In this document: positions 60,101 to 64,000 of the stretch, piece by piece
Numbering within the stretch: position 1 is the stretch's first letter
How the letters are laid out: every line of letters starts with the position of its first letter
Origin: Ovis canadensis
Taxonomy: Eukaryota > Chordata > Mammalia > Artiodactyla > Bovidae
Assembly (NCBI RefSeq): GCF_042477335.2
Contig: NC_091246.1
Location: forward strand, 254,867,501 to 254,931,500
DNA length: 64,000 bases
Reading direction: 5' to 3'
Program-made: the position numbers and the translations under genes
The notes under the pieces: generated by a model
The model's input: the letters and a program-made list of their open reading frames with translations, nothing else
Database searches by the model: none
Told to the model about the DNA's origin: nothing

Positions 60101-60418
60101 GGGACCATCGCTGGTGAACAGACACCCCTCTGCCCCAGAACCCTGGCTGTATGCTCCAGCGAGGCCTGCCTCACTGCGCCTTCGAGAACCCACCTGTCAC
60201 TGAGGTTGGCCTTGTCCAGGTTGCTCTGTAGCTGCAGCCGGGCCAGCTCCTGCTCCTGCAGCTCCTTGCTGCGCAGCTGCTCCTCCAGCAGCGCCTGCTT
60301 CTCCAGGGAGGCCTCAGCCCGGCTCTCGGCCAGCCGCAGGCCCACACTCAGCCCCAGGCCCGCCTCCTGGATGGCTCGCGAGGTGTGGGCTAGCTCCCCT
60401 CCCAGCTGCAGCAGGTCC
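27488..60418 (-). CDS. CROCC: CROCC, rootletin (ciliary rootlet coiled-coil protein), 29 exons to the stop
   Basis: Minus-strand exons, 5' to 3': 60194-60418, 59447-59543, 58706-58789, 58094-58324, 57301-57500, 55754-55936, 54195-54339, 53430-53576, 52853-53083, 51977-52170, 51660-51787, 50560-50729, 48523-48702, 47677-47811, 47151-47294, 46030-46268, 45371-45530, 43245-43412, 41674-42025, 34353-34522, 34003-34123, 33665-33828, 31921-32136, 30915-31139, 30400-30549, 29933-30130, 29526-29657, 28256-28420, 27488-27574. Together they encode about 1679 residues (human total 2017), so some 340 N-terminal residues lie past 64000. Almost all of it is Glu/Gln/Leu/Arg/Ala heptad coiled coil, with two proline/serine breaks (exons 58094-58324 and 41674-34353). 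Rootletin homopolymerises into the ciliary rootlet and links centrioles with CEP250. All introns read GT-AG except the one after 55754-55936, which reads GC-AG. No frameshift was seen. Confidence 0.96.
28256..28420 (-). CDS. CROCC: CROCC penultimate exon
   Basis: Encodes [20 protein letters not shown] through [11 protein letters not shown]; 55 codons, phase 0-0. Confidence 0.95.
28788..29005 (+). mobile_element. tRNA-derived SINE (Bov-tA/CHR class)
   Basis: In a CROCC intron. Head gggctcccccgggggctcag, gggttcgatccctggtcctg, and a tail with repeated gcaactgctgagcccacac-type sequence. Confidence 0.75.
29230..29313. repeat. Short tandem array of gtgagcacacac-type units
   Basis: Irregular copies of a 15-30 base unit built on gtgagcacac and cacaagcgtgagcaca in a CROCC intron. 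Confidence 0.75.
29526..29657 (-). CDS. CROCC: CROCC exon
   Basis: Encodes [20 protein letters not shown] and [14 protein letters not shown]; 44 codons, phase 0-0. Confidence 0.95.
29660..29832. repeat. G-rich intronic minisatellite
   Basis: Four imperfect copies (about 35-45 bases) carrying ggggaggagggaggtcctgg and gcatcagggtgcccgggg, just downstream of a CROCC acceptor on the plus strand. Confidence 0.75.
29933..30130 (-). CDS. CROCC: CROCC exon
   Basis: Encodes [20 protein letters not shown] through [13 protein letters not shown]; 66 codons, phase 0-0. Confidence 0.95.
30400..30549 (-). CDS. CROCC: CROCC exon
   Basis: Encodes [20 protein letters not shown] and [18 protein letters not shown]; 50 codons, phase 0-0. 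Confidence 0.95.
30915..31139 (-). CDS. CROCC: CROCC exon
   Basis: Encodes [20 protein letters not shown] through [14 protein letters not shown]; 75 codons, phase 0-0. Confidence 0.95.
31515..31665 (+). mobile_element. tRNA-derived artiodactyl SINE (CHR-like) with A-rich tail
   Basis: Contains gtgggttcgatccctggtca, gaactagatcccacctgcca and an aaataaataaatatttaaag tail. Confidence 0.8.
31921..32136 (-). CDS. CROCC: CROCC exon
   Basis: Encodes [38 protein letters not shown] and [11 protein letters not shown]; 72 codons, phase 0-0. Confidence 0.95.
33335..33635. repeat. Minisatellite of gggagcactca units
   Basis: About 14 occurrences of gggagcactca or close variants, each followed by caggcatccacgcac- or gacacgcat-type filler of 8-20 bases. 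In a CROCC intron, ending 30 bases before the donor at 33664. Confidence 0.85.
33665..33828 (-). CDS. CROCC: CROCC exon
   Basis: Encodes [20 protein letters not shown] and [17 protein letters not shown]. The acceptor at 33829-33830 is preferred because it gives [12 protein letters not shown], as in human. Confidence 0.92.
34003..34123 (-). CDS. CROCC: CROCC exon
   Basis: Encodes [20 protein letters not shown] and [13 protein letters not shown], ending one base into an Ala codon. Confidence 0.94.
34171..34369. repeat. 54-bp tandem repeat overlapping a CROCC splice donor
   Basis: Four copies of ctccctccgcagcccctcgc plus acccgctctcgctggg, starting at about 34171, 34218, 34272 and 34326. On the minus strand the second block is the exon end and donor, CAGCGAGAGCGG|GTGAGG. 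Confidence 0.9.
34353..34522 (-). CDS. CROCC: CROCC exon, Pro-rich linker and re-entry to coiled coil
   Basis: Encodes [37 protein letters not shown] and [17 protein letters not shown]. The 3' end and donor lie inside a 54-bp tandem array. Confidence 0.93.
35088..35222 (+). mobile_element. Bov-tA-type SINE, 5'-truncated
   Basis: Begins within the tRNA box (agtccctgggtcgggaagac) and runs to cggacacaactgagcgactg. Confidence 0.85.
35355..36965 (-). mobile_element. BovB (RTE) LINE, 5'-truncated
   Basis: About 1.6 kb of the reverse-transcriptase half and 3' end, in the same orientation as CROCC. On the minus strand fragments such as [20 protein letters not shown] and [20 protein letters not shown] are readable across several broken frames. 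The catalytic YADD is CADD here (LRCADDTTL). The 3' end at left is the usual ...agttgtgtctgactgcgat sequence. A dead copy. Confidence 0.95.
37495..37612 (-). mobile_element. tRNA-derived artiodactyl SINE (CHR-like), partial
   Basis: Contains ggccagagatcaaacccctg and ends agccagggaattccc. Confidence 0.65.
37830..38025 (-). mobile_element. Bov-tA-type SINE
   Basis: Starts gaggagtcatgtctgactcc, contains cagacccagggatggaacct and ends ctgagccaccagggcagccc. Confidence 0.92.
38092..38215 (+). mobile_element. tRNA-derived artiodactyl SINE (CHR-like)
   Basis: Contains ggagtccagtggctaagact and tagatccctggtcagggaac. Confidence 0.8.
38570..38702 (-). mobile_element. tRNA-derived artiodactyl SINE (CHR-like) inside L1
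   Basis: Contains accagggatcgaacccatgc and gctgagtcttaacaactgga; it separates two parts of the antisense L1. Confidence 0.75.
38889..39472 (+). mobile_element. BovB (RTE) LINE 3' fragment inserted in L1
   Basis: From tgggctccaaaatcactgca to actgagcaacaacaacaaca. Readable pieces include [12 protein letters not shown] and [14 protein letters not shown], the C-terminal end of the BovB protein. The flanks are atggtaac and atagtaat, a diverged target duplication candidate. Confidence 0.9.
39925..40680 (+). mobile_element. L1 LINE 3' end, split by a SINE
   Basis: Carries the standard L1 3' landmarks gagttgccatgtgatccagc and tctcacttatatgtggaatc, resuming after the SINE with aacctgtggatgccaagggg and a poly-A-rich end. 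Confidence 0.85.
40290..40460 (+). mobile_element. tRNA-derived artiodactyl SINE (CHR-like) inside L1
   Basis: Starts cggtccagtggctaagactc, contains agggttcgattcctgctcag, and ends in gccaagtgaataaatgtttt. Confidence 0.85.
40690..41121 (-). mobile_element. Bov-tA-type SINE with its tRNA-side segment present three times
   Basis: One gtgaagtggaagtctctcag end is followed by three head-to-tail segments of about 118 bases (40767-40885, 40886-41003, 41004-41121). Each runs from gaatactggagtgggtagcc to accagggaagccc-type sequence. Confidence 0.9.
41224..41416 (-). mobile_element. Bov-tA-type SINE
   Basis: Starts agtgaagttgcttagtcgtg, contains tgacccagggatcaaaccca and ends gagctactaggaaagccc. Confidence 0.93.
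41674..42025 (-). CDS. CROCC: CROCC exon (largest in window) leading into the second linker
   Basis: 352 bases. Encodes [20 protein letters not shown], then [20 protein letters not shown], then a Gly/Pro/Ala end ([20 protein letters not shown]) that breaks the coiled coil. Its 3' neighbour is 7.1 kb away across the repeat-filled intron. Confidence 0.93.
42265..42500 (-). mobile_element. MIR-family SINE remnant
   Basis: Reverse MIR core: ttcacagatgaggaaactga, then caaggccacaatgctag and an aattagtgccag...cact-type left part. Old and diverged. Confidence 0.65.
42765..42935 (+). mobile_element. MIR-family SINE remnant
   Basis: gtgtgaccttgggtaagta, then tgacctctgagcctcagtat, then acccacctcatgaggctgct. 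Confidence 0.75.
43080..43165 (+). mobile_element. tRNA-derived artiodactyl SINE (CHR-like), partial
   Basis: Contains ggctcaatccctggtcagag and taagatcccacatgccaagc, about 80 bases from the CROCC exon at 43245. Confidence 0.7.
43245..43412 (-). CDS. CROCC: CROCC exon
   Basis: Encodes [20 protein letters not shown] through [14 protein letters not shown]; 56 codons, phase 0-0. The Met is internal, not a start. Confidence 0.95.
43595..43797 (-). mobile_element. Bov-tA-type SINE
   Basis: Contains ccaccaggtttctctgtccg and caacccagggatggaaccca; ends ctgagccacctaggaatctc. Confidence 0.92.
43869..43980. repeat. Three tandem copies of a 37-38-bp unit
   Basis: Units carry cgcctgggcaccagtgacct and cagtgtgccacctaatc, nearly identical to each other, in a CROCC intron. 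Confidence 0.93.
44090..44262 (-). mobile_element. MIR-family SINE remnant
   Basis: ccagccctgttctaagtact, then ttaacagacaagaaaacga and gcccaaagtcacacagccca. Confidence 0.75.
44678..45042. mobile_element. MER5-like nonautonomous hAT DNA transposon with terminal repeats and target duplication
   Basis: Ends are cagagctctgcaaac and gtttggcagctcctg, an imperfect inverted pair in CAG...CTG form. The 8-base flanks are atctagtt and acctagtt (7 of 8 match). The interior resembles MER5-type sequence (ggccaaattccactagtcac, ggaaatatttactattggac). About 365 bases in a CROCC intron. Confidence 0.7.
45154..45187. repeat. CA dinucleotide repeat, about 17 units
   Basis: An uninterrupted acac run in the CROCC intron; likely polymorphic. 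Confidence 0.95.
45371..45530 (-). CDS. CROCC: CROCC exon
   Basis: Encodes [20 protein letters not shown] and [15 protein letters not shown]. Confidence 0.95.
46030..46268 (-). CDS. CROCC: CROCC exon
   Basis: Encodes [20 protein letters not shown] through [18 protein letters not shown], ending two bases into a Ser codon. Confidence 0.94.
46466..46672 (+). mobile_element. Bov-tA-type SINE
   Basis: Head gggcctccccggtggctcag, box cagttcgatccctgggtcag, tail gtcagacacaactgagcgac. Confidence 0.93.
46700..46815 (+). mobile_element. tRNA-derived artiodactyl SINE (CHR-like)
   Basis: Starts gggactttgtggtggtccgg and contains cgggtgtgatccctggctgg. Confidence 0.75.
46841..46979. mobile_element. TTAA-bounded MITE with about 21-bp terminal inverted repeats (piggyBac-like)
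   Basis: The left end ttaacacgttattgaccaga pairs with the reverse complement of the right end (ttaactcattattgaccagg), with 3 mismatches over 21 bases. Both ends are TTAA, the piggyBac target and duplication; the span is 139 bases. No coding capacity. Confidence 0.7.
47151..47294 (-). CDS. CROCC: CROCC exon
   Basis: Encodes [20 protein letters not shown] and [15 protein letters not shown]; 48 codons, phase 0-0. Confidence 0.95.
47677..47811 (-). CDS. CROCC: CROCC exon
   Basis: Encodes [20 protein letters not shown] and [17 protein letters not shown]; 45 codons, phase 0-0. Confidence 0.95.
48030..48115 (-). mobile_element. MIR-family SINE remnant
   Basis: tcattattcccattttacag, then gatgaggctactgaggctca and aaagtgacctgccctgggtt. 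Confidence 0.65.
48523..48702 (-). CDS. CROCC: CROCC exon
   Basis: Encodes [20 protein letters not shown] through [13 protein letters not shown]; 60 codons, phase 0-0. Confidence 0.94.
49217..49435 (+). mobile_element. Bov-tA-type SINE
   Basis: Head gggcttccctggtggcgcta, box ggggttcgatccctgggtcg, tail cacgtctgagcaacttaaca. Confidence 0.93.
50560..50729 (-). CDS. CROCC: CROCC exon
   Basis: Encodes [20 protein letters not shown] through [11 protein letters not shown]. Confidence 0.95.
51660..51787 (-). CDS. CROCC: CROCC exon
   Basis: Encodes [20 protein letters not shown] and [17 protein letters not shown]. Confidence 0.94.
51977..52170 (-). CDS. CROCC: CROCC exon
   Basis: Encodes [20 protein letters not shown] and [16 protein letters not shown]. 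The acceptor after ggccag is preferred over a later cag because it keeps LSRQ, as in human. Confidence 0.92.
52853..53083 (-). CDS. CROCC: CROCC exon
   Basis: Encodes [20 protein letters not shown] through [12 protein letters not shown]; 77 codons of continuous coiled coil. Confidence 0.95.
53430..53576 (-). CDS. CROCC: CROCC exon
   Basis: Encodes [20 protein letters not shown] and [15 protein letters not shown]; 147 bases, phase 0-0. Confidence 0.94.
54195..54339 (-). CDS. CROCC: CROCC exon
   Basis: Encodes [20 protein letters not shown] and [19 protein letters not shown]. Begins with the final base of a Ser codon. Confidence 0.94.
54655..54865 (+). mobile_element. Near full-length MIR SINE
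   Basis: acagtgattaagacgttaac, then gggttcaaatcctgggtctt, tgacctttctgtgcttcagt and aatggtgtctggtacttagt, in MIR order. Confidence 0.8.
54868..54950. repeat. AT-rich low-complexity stretch
   Basis: Runs of tattattata and aataatattattaatta between the MIR and a BovB fragment. Confidence 0.8.
54953..55115 (+). mobile_element. BovB 3'-end fragment (Bov-A-type)
   Basis: gaggatgagatggttagatg, then acatgagtttgggtaaactc and gtcggacacgactgagcgac; the same family as the end of the 38889-39472 copy. Confidence 0.85.
55168..55380 (+). mobile_element. Bov-tA-type SINE
   Basis: Head atcttccctggtggctcaga, box ctgggttctattcctgggtc, tail ttggatacgacggagcgact. Confidence 0.93.
55425..55512 (+). mobile_element. 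Bov-A/Bov-tA SINE 3' fragment
   Basis: Contains cacggggtcgcaaagagtcg and gacacgacctggcaaccgaa. Confidence 0.75.
55754..55936 (-). CDS. CROCC: CROCC exon with GC donor
   Basis: Encodes [20 protein letters not shown] through RARRELER. To stay in frame with the next exon ([10 protein letters not shown]) it must end at 55754, making the donor CAG|GCGAGT (plus-strand gc at 55752-55753). Confidence 0.92.
56650..56830 (+). mobile_element. MIR-family SINE remnant
   Basis: gctgtgtgaccctgggcaag, then gctctcaacctcaagacagt and caatgagcctggcacacagg. Confidence 0.65.
57301..57500 (-). CDS. CROCC: CROCC exon
   Basis: Encodes [20 protein letters not shown] and [18 protein letters not shown], ending LLN plus two bases of Arg. 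Confidence 0.95.
57822..57931. repeat. Tandem duplication, about 57-bp unit, two copies
   Basis: Both copies read caggactctagctccaccca then ggctccgccccagcggctc-type sequence and gcccctccca. Confidence 0.92.
58094..58324 (-). CDS. CROCC: CROCC exon with Ser/Pro/Arg linker
   Basis: Encodes [20 protein letters not shown], then the non-coiled-coil [20 protein letters not shown], then [16 protein letters not shown]. The SP and RSP sites look phosphorylatable; that is inference. Confidence 0.95.
58706..58789 (-). CDS. CROCC: CROCC exon
   Basis: Encodes [20 protein letters not shown] and QTLRDMAQ; 84 bases, phase 0-0. Confidence 0.93.
59140..59340 (+). mobile_element. MIR-family SINE remnant
   Basis: tctagaactctggacaagta, then gcctcagcttcctcatctgt, aatggggatcacgctacaga and ctaggtgctcacattaaa. 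Confidence 0.75.
59447..59543 (-). CDS. CROCC: CROCC exon
   Basis: Encodes [20 protein letters not shown] and [12 protein letters not shown]. Its first base completes an Arg codon from the previous exon. Confidence 0.93.
59780..59995 (-). mobile_element. Bov-tA-type SINE
   Basis: Starts gccaagccacccagtcgtgt, contains ctgacccagcaatcgaaccc and ends with the agatgggttctttagcactg side. Confidence 0.92.
60194..60418 (-). CDS. CROCC: CROCC exon (first in window)
   Basis: Encodes [40 protein letters not shown] and LDKANLSD. Begins with the third base of a codon from an exon outside the window. Confidence 0.94.
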
Positions 60419-60487
60419 CTGGTGGAGAGGACACAGAACGGGGGTCAGATGGGGGGCAGGCTTCCAAGTGTAAATGATAACGACAAT

Positions 60488-60665
60488 GGGGGCCTCCCTG
60501 GTGGCTCAGTGGTAAAGAATCCACCTGCCAATGCAGGAGACACGGGTTTGATCCCTGATCCAGGAAGATCCCACACGCCACGGAACAACTAAGTCCAGGA
60601 GCCACAACTGCTGAGCCCACGAGCGGCAGCTGCGGAAGCCCGAGAGCCCGTGCTCTGCAACCAGA
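60488..60665 (+). mobile_element. tRNA-derived SINE (Bov-tA/CHR class)
   Basis: Head gggcctccctggtggctcag, box cgggtttgatccctgatcca, then ccacaactgctgagcccacg. Confidence 0.85.
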
Positions 60666-61609
60666 AAAGTCACCACATGGGAAGCCATGCGCCAGGACCG
60701 GGGAGCCGCCCCGCCCTCTGCAGGCAGAGAAAAGCCCACGGCGGCGGTGGCCCGGCACAGCAGAAGAGCAGTGGAGGGGCCAGGGGAGCAGGGACACGTA
60801 CAGTCTGCTCTATTTGCTTTTATCAAATGTGCCTGAGAGTCTGGGTCAAAGGCGGGAGGGACTCTTCATAGTACACCCTGTAAAATTTGAATCTTGTACT
60901 TACGTGAATTATTCAAAAGCAAGATGCTAAAATGTTAAATGCTAATTTAAAATAATACATACTTTAAATATATCAAATAGGCTAAATTCTTCCCTTTCCT
61001 GAATGGACTGTACCACTGGGTATCAAATGGTAGGAAGAGGAAGTGTCTTATTGTAGAAAAGCTCCGGCTAACACACGGCGCAGTGACAGAGTGAGACCCT
61101 CACGATTTTGCAATCTCTGATGAACGCGGTGAGGAGATACCCCTCGTCCAAGGTAAGGAGCAGTGCCTGTGATTTGCTGGAGCAGCCGTGAAGAGATGCC
61201 CCACGCCCAAGGTAAGAGAAACCCAAGTAAGATGGTAGGTGTTACAAGAGGGCATCAGAGGGCAGACACACTGAAACCATACTCACAGAAATCTAGTCAG
61301 TCTAATCACACTAGGACCACAGCCTTGTCTAGCTCAGTGAAACCAAGCCAGGCCCGCGGGGCAACCCAAGACGGGCAGGTCATGGTGGAGCAGTCTGACA
61401 GAATGTGGTCCACTGGAGAAGGGAATGGCAAACCACTTCAGTAGTCTTGCCTGGAGAACCCCATGAACAGTATGAAAAGGCAAAATGATAGGATACCTAA
61501 AAAGGAATTCCCCAGGTCAGTACGTGCCCAATGTGCTACTGGAGATCAGTGGAGAAATAACTCCAGAAAGAATGAAGGGATGAAGCCAAAGCAAAAATAA
61601 TACCCAGCT

Positions 61610-62512
61610 GTGGATGTGACTGGTGATAGAAGCAAGGTCCAATGCTGGAAAGAGCAATATTGCATAGGAACCTGGAATGTCAGGTCCATGAATCAAGGCA
61701 AATTGGAAGTGGTCAAACAGGAGATGGCAAGAGTGAATGTCGACATTATAGGAATCAGCGAACTAAAATGGACTGGGATGGGTGAATTTAACTCAGATGA
61801 CCATTATATCTACTACTGCGGGCAGGAATCCCTCAGAAGAAATGGAGTAGCCATCATGGTCAACAAGAGAGTCCAAAATGCAGTACTTGGATGCAATCTC
61901 AAAAACGACAGAATGATCTCTGTTCGTCTCCAAGGCAAATCATTCAATATCACAGTTATCCAAGTCTATGGCCCAACCAGTAACACTGAAGAAGCTGAAG
62001 TTGAATGGTTCTATGAAGACCTACAAGACCTTTTAGAACTATCACCCAAAATAGATGTCCTTTTCATTATAGGGGACTGGAATGCAAAAGTAGGAAGTCA
62101 AGAAACACCTGGAGTAACAGGCAAATTTGGCCTTGGAATGCGGAATGAAGCAGGGCAAAGACTAATAGAGTTTTGCCAAGAAAATGCACTGGTCATAGCA
62201 AACACCCTCTTCCAACAACACAAGAGAAGACTCTACACATGGACATCACCAGATGGTCAACACCGAAATCAGACTGATTATATTCTTTGCAGCCAAAGAT
62301 GGAGAAGCTCTATACAGTCAACAAAAACAAGACCGGGAGCTGACTGTGGCTCAGATCATGAACTCCTTATTGCCAGATTCAGACTTAAATTGAAGAAAGT
62401 AGGGAAAACCACTAGACCATTCAGATATGACCTAAATCAAATCCCTTATGATTATACAGTAGAAGTGAGAAACAGATTTAAGGGCCTAGATCTGATAGAT
62501 AAGAATGCCTGA
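61610..62512 (+). pseudogene. BovB endonuclease segment (300-residue open frame)
   Basis: Apurinic-endonuclease-like (EEP) fold. Visible catalytic motifs are TWNVRSMN and ISELKWTGMG near the start, VYGPTSNTEEAE, GDWNAKVG (Asp-Trp-Asn), and GSDHELL (Ser-Asp-His) near the end. It stops at TGA 62510-62512 because of a frameshift; the family protein continues past this point. Confidence 0.9.
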
Positions 62513-62952
62513 TGAACTGGAACGAGGCTTGTGACATTGTACAGGAGACAGGGATCAAGACCATCCACATGGAAAATAAATGCAAAAAAGCAAAATGGCT
62601 GTCTGGGGAGGCCTTACAAATAGCTGTGAAAAGAAGAGAGGCGAAAAGCAAAGGAGAAAAGGAAAGATATAAGCATCTGAATGAAGAGTTCCAGAGAATA
62701 GCAAGAAGAGATAAGAAAGACTTCTTCAGCGATCAATGCAAAGAAATAGAGGAAAAGAACAGAATGGGAAAGTCTAGAGATCTCTTCAAGAAAATTAGAG
62801 ATACCAAGGGAACATTTCATGCAAAGATGGGCTCGATAAAGGACAGAAATGGTCTGGACCTAACAGAAGCAGAAGATATTAAGAAGAGGTGGCAAGAATA
62901 CACAGAAGAACTATACAAAAACTTCACGACCCAGATAATCATGATGGTATGA
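62512..62952 (+). pseudogene. BovB linker segment (146-residue open frame)
   Basis: Lys/Glu-rich connector between the endonuclease and the reverse transcriptase (KAKWLSGEALQIAVKRREAK, KKRWQEYTEELYKNF). It is in a different frame from the segments on either side and ends early after a short deletion near 62920. Confidence 0.85.
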
Positions 62953-62954
62953 TC

Positions 62955-64000
62955 ACTCATCTAGAGCCAGACATCCTGGAATGTGAAGTCAAGTGGGCCT
63001 CGGAAAGCATCGCTACGAACAAAGCTAGAGGTGGTGATGGAATTCCAGTTGAGTTATTTCAAATCCTGAAAGATGATGCTATGAAAGTGCTGCACTCAAT
63101 ATGGCAGCAAATTTGGAAAACTCAGCAGTGGCCACAGGACTGGAAAAGGTCAGTTTTCATTCCAATCCCAAAGAAAGGCAATGCCAAAGAATGCTCAAAC
63201 TACCGCACAACTGCACTCATCTCACACGCTAGTAAAGTAATGCTCAAAATTCTCCAAGCCAGGCTTCAGCAATACGTGAACCATGAACTTCCTGATGTTC
63301 AAGCTGGTTTTAGAAAAGGCAGAGGAACCAGAGATCAAATCGCCAATATCTGCTGGATCATCGAAAAAGCAAGAGAGTTCCAGAAAAACATCTATTTCTG
63401 CTTTATTGACTATGCCAAAGCCTTTGACTGTGTGGATCACAAGAAACTGTGGAAAATTCTGAAAGAGATGGGAATACCAGACCACCTGACCTGCCTCTTG
63501 AGAAATCTGTATGCAGGTCAGGAAGCAACAGTTAGAACTGGACATGGAACAACAGACTGGTTCCAAATAGGAAAAGGAGTACATCAAGGCTGTATATTGT
63601 TACCCTGGTTATTTAACTTCTACGCAGAGTACATCATGAGAAACGCTGGACTGGAAGAAACACAAGCTGGAATCAAGATTGCCGGGAGAAATATCAATAA
63701 CCTCAGATATGCAGATGACACCACCCTTATGGCAGAAAGTGAAGAGGAGCTAAAAAGCCTCTTGATGAAAGTGAAAGTGGAGAGTGAAAAAGTTGGCCTA
63801 AAGCCCAACATTCAGAAAACTAAGATCATGGCATCCGGTCCCATCACTTCATGGGAAATAGATGGGGAAACAGTGGCTGACTTTATTTTTGTGGGCTCCA
63901 AAATCACTGCAGATGGTGACTGCAGCCATGAAATTAAAAGACGCTTACTCCTTGGAAGAAAAGTTATGACCAACCTAGATAGTATATTCAAAAGCAGAGA
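62955..64000 (+). pseudogene. BovB reverse-transcriptase segment, open to the window edge
   Basis: Read in a third frame (an ATG at 63240 lies in it) with no stop seen to 64000. Motifs in order: [72 protein letters not shown], and the catalytic [12 protein letters not shown] with both aspartates intact. Truncated only by the window end. Confidence 0.9.

Larger units (their letters stand above)
60419..64000 (-). other. CROCC: CROCC intron (5' part of the gene beyond the window)
   Basis: No CROCC exon was recognised between 60419 and 64000. It holds one SINE and, on the plus strand, a BovB that runs off the right edge. Confidence 0.7.
61080..64000 (+). mobile_element. BovB (RTE) LINE, nearly full length, 3' end beyond the window
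   Basis: About 2.9 kb: a 5' region (61080-61609, left end approximate), an endonuclease segment, a linker and the reverse transcriptase. The single expected protein is broken into three frames by small indels near 62490-62520 and 62920, so the copy is inactive. It lies antisense to CROCC. Little divergence from the family pattern suggests it is younger than the other copies here. BovB is well known for horizontal transfer between squamates and ruminant ancestors. Confidence 0.95.

Noticed and set aside
61610-62952. Host gene for an endonuclease-like protein
   Set aside because: The sequence is the BovB LINE protein, broken by frameshifts and embedded in a CROCC intron.

Overview
This is mammalian genomic DNA from a ruminant, probably a pecoran such as cattle, sheep, goat or deer. 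It contains many tRNA-derived Bov-tA-type SINEs and at least four BovB (RTE) LINE fragments, a repeat mix characteristic of ruminants. No species-level call is possible from the sequence alone. The genes have typical vertebrate introns, and no prokaryotic, viral or CRISPR-like system was found.

Three protein-coding genes are present, all recognised from their conceptual translations. (1) ATP13A2 (+), coding exons 2-29 at 2152-16806: a P5B ATPase that exports polyamines from lysosomes. The first coding exon, about 10 coding bases, lies left of the window. (2) MFAP2 (+), coding 22342-25569: a secreted microfibril glycoprotein (MAGP-1), complete at 183 residues, with a CpG-island promoter near 20.0-20.9 kb. 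(3) CROCC, rootletin (-), 29 coding exons between 60418 and 27488, ending at the stop codon. The first roughly 330-340 residues lie right of the window. The order ATP13A2-MFAP2-CROCC, with MFAP2 and CROCC tail to tail, matches the human 1p36.13 neighbourhood as I remember it. All exon joins were checked for reading-frame continuity.

Layout: 1-2151, ATP13A2 intron 1 with a 400-bp TG/TC microsatellite; 2152-17116, ATP13A2, very compact, with many introns of about 80 bp; 17.1-20.0 kb, intergenic SINEs; 20.0-25.95 kb, MFAP2; 25.95-27.49 kb, the 3' ends of MFAP2 and CROCC; 27.5-60.4 kb, CROCC exons; 60.4-64 kb, a CROCC intron holding a nearly full-length BovB on the opposite strand. The largest CROCC intron (34.5-41.7 kb) is a repeat nest: BovB, L1 split by BovB, L1 split by a SINE, and an internally triplicated SINE.

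The three genes do unrelated jobs (lysosomal polyamine export, elastic-fibre microfibrils, ciliary rootlet). Nothing suggests they act together; their adjacency is old synteny. I found no undescribed multi-gene system. The observations most worth checking are a GC-AG intron in CROCC, a tandem repeat that multiplies a CROCC splice donor, a tandem repeat that begins at the ATP13A2 stop codon, SINEs that have expanded internally, and two small DNA transposons with visible terminal repeats.
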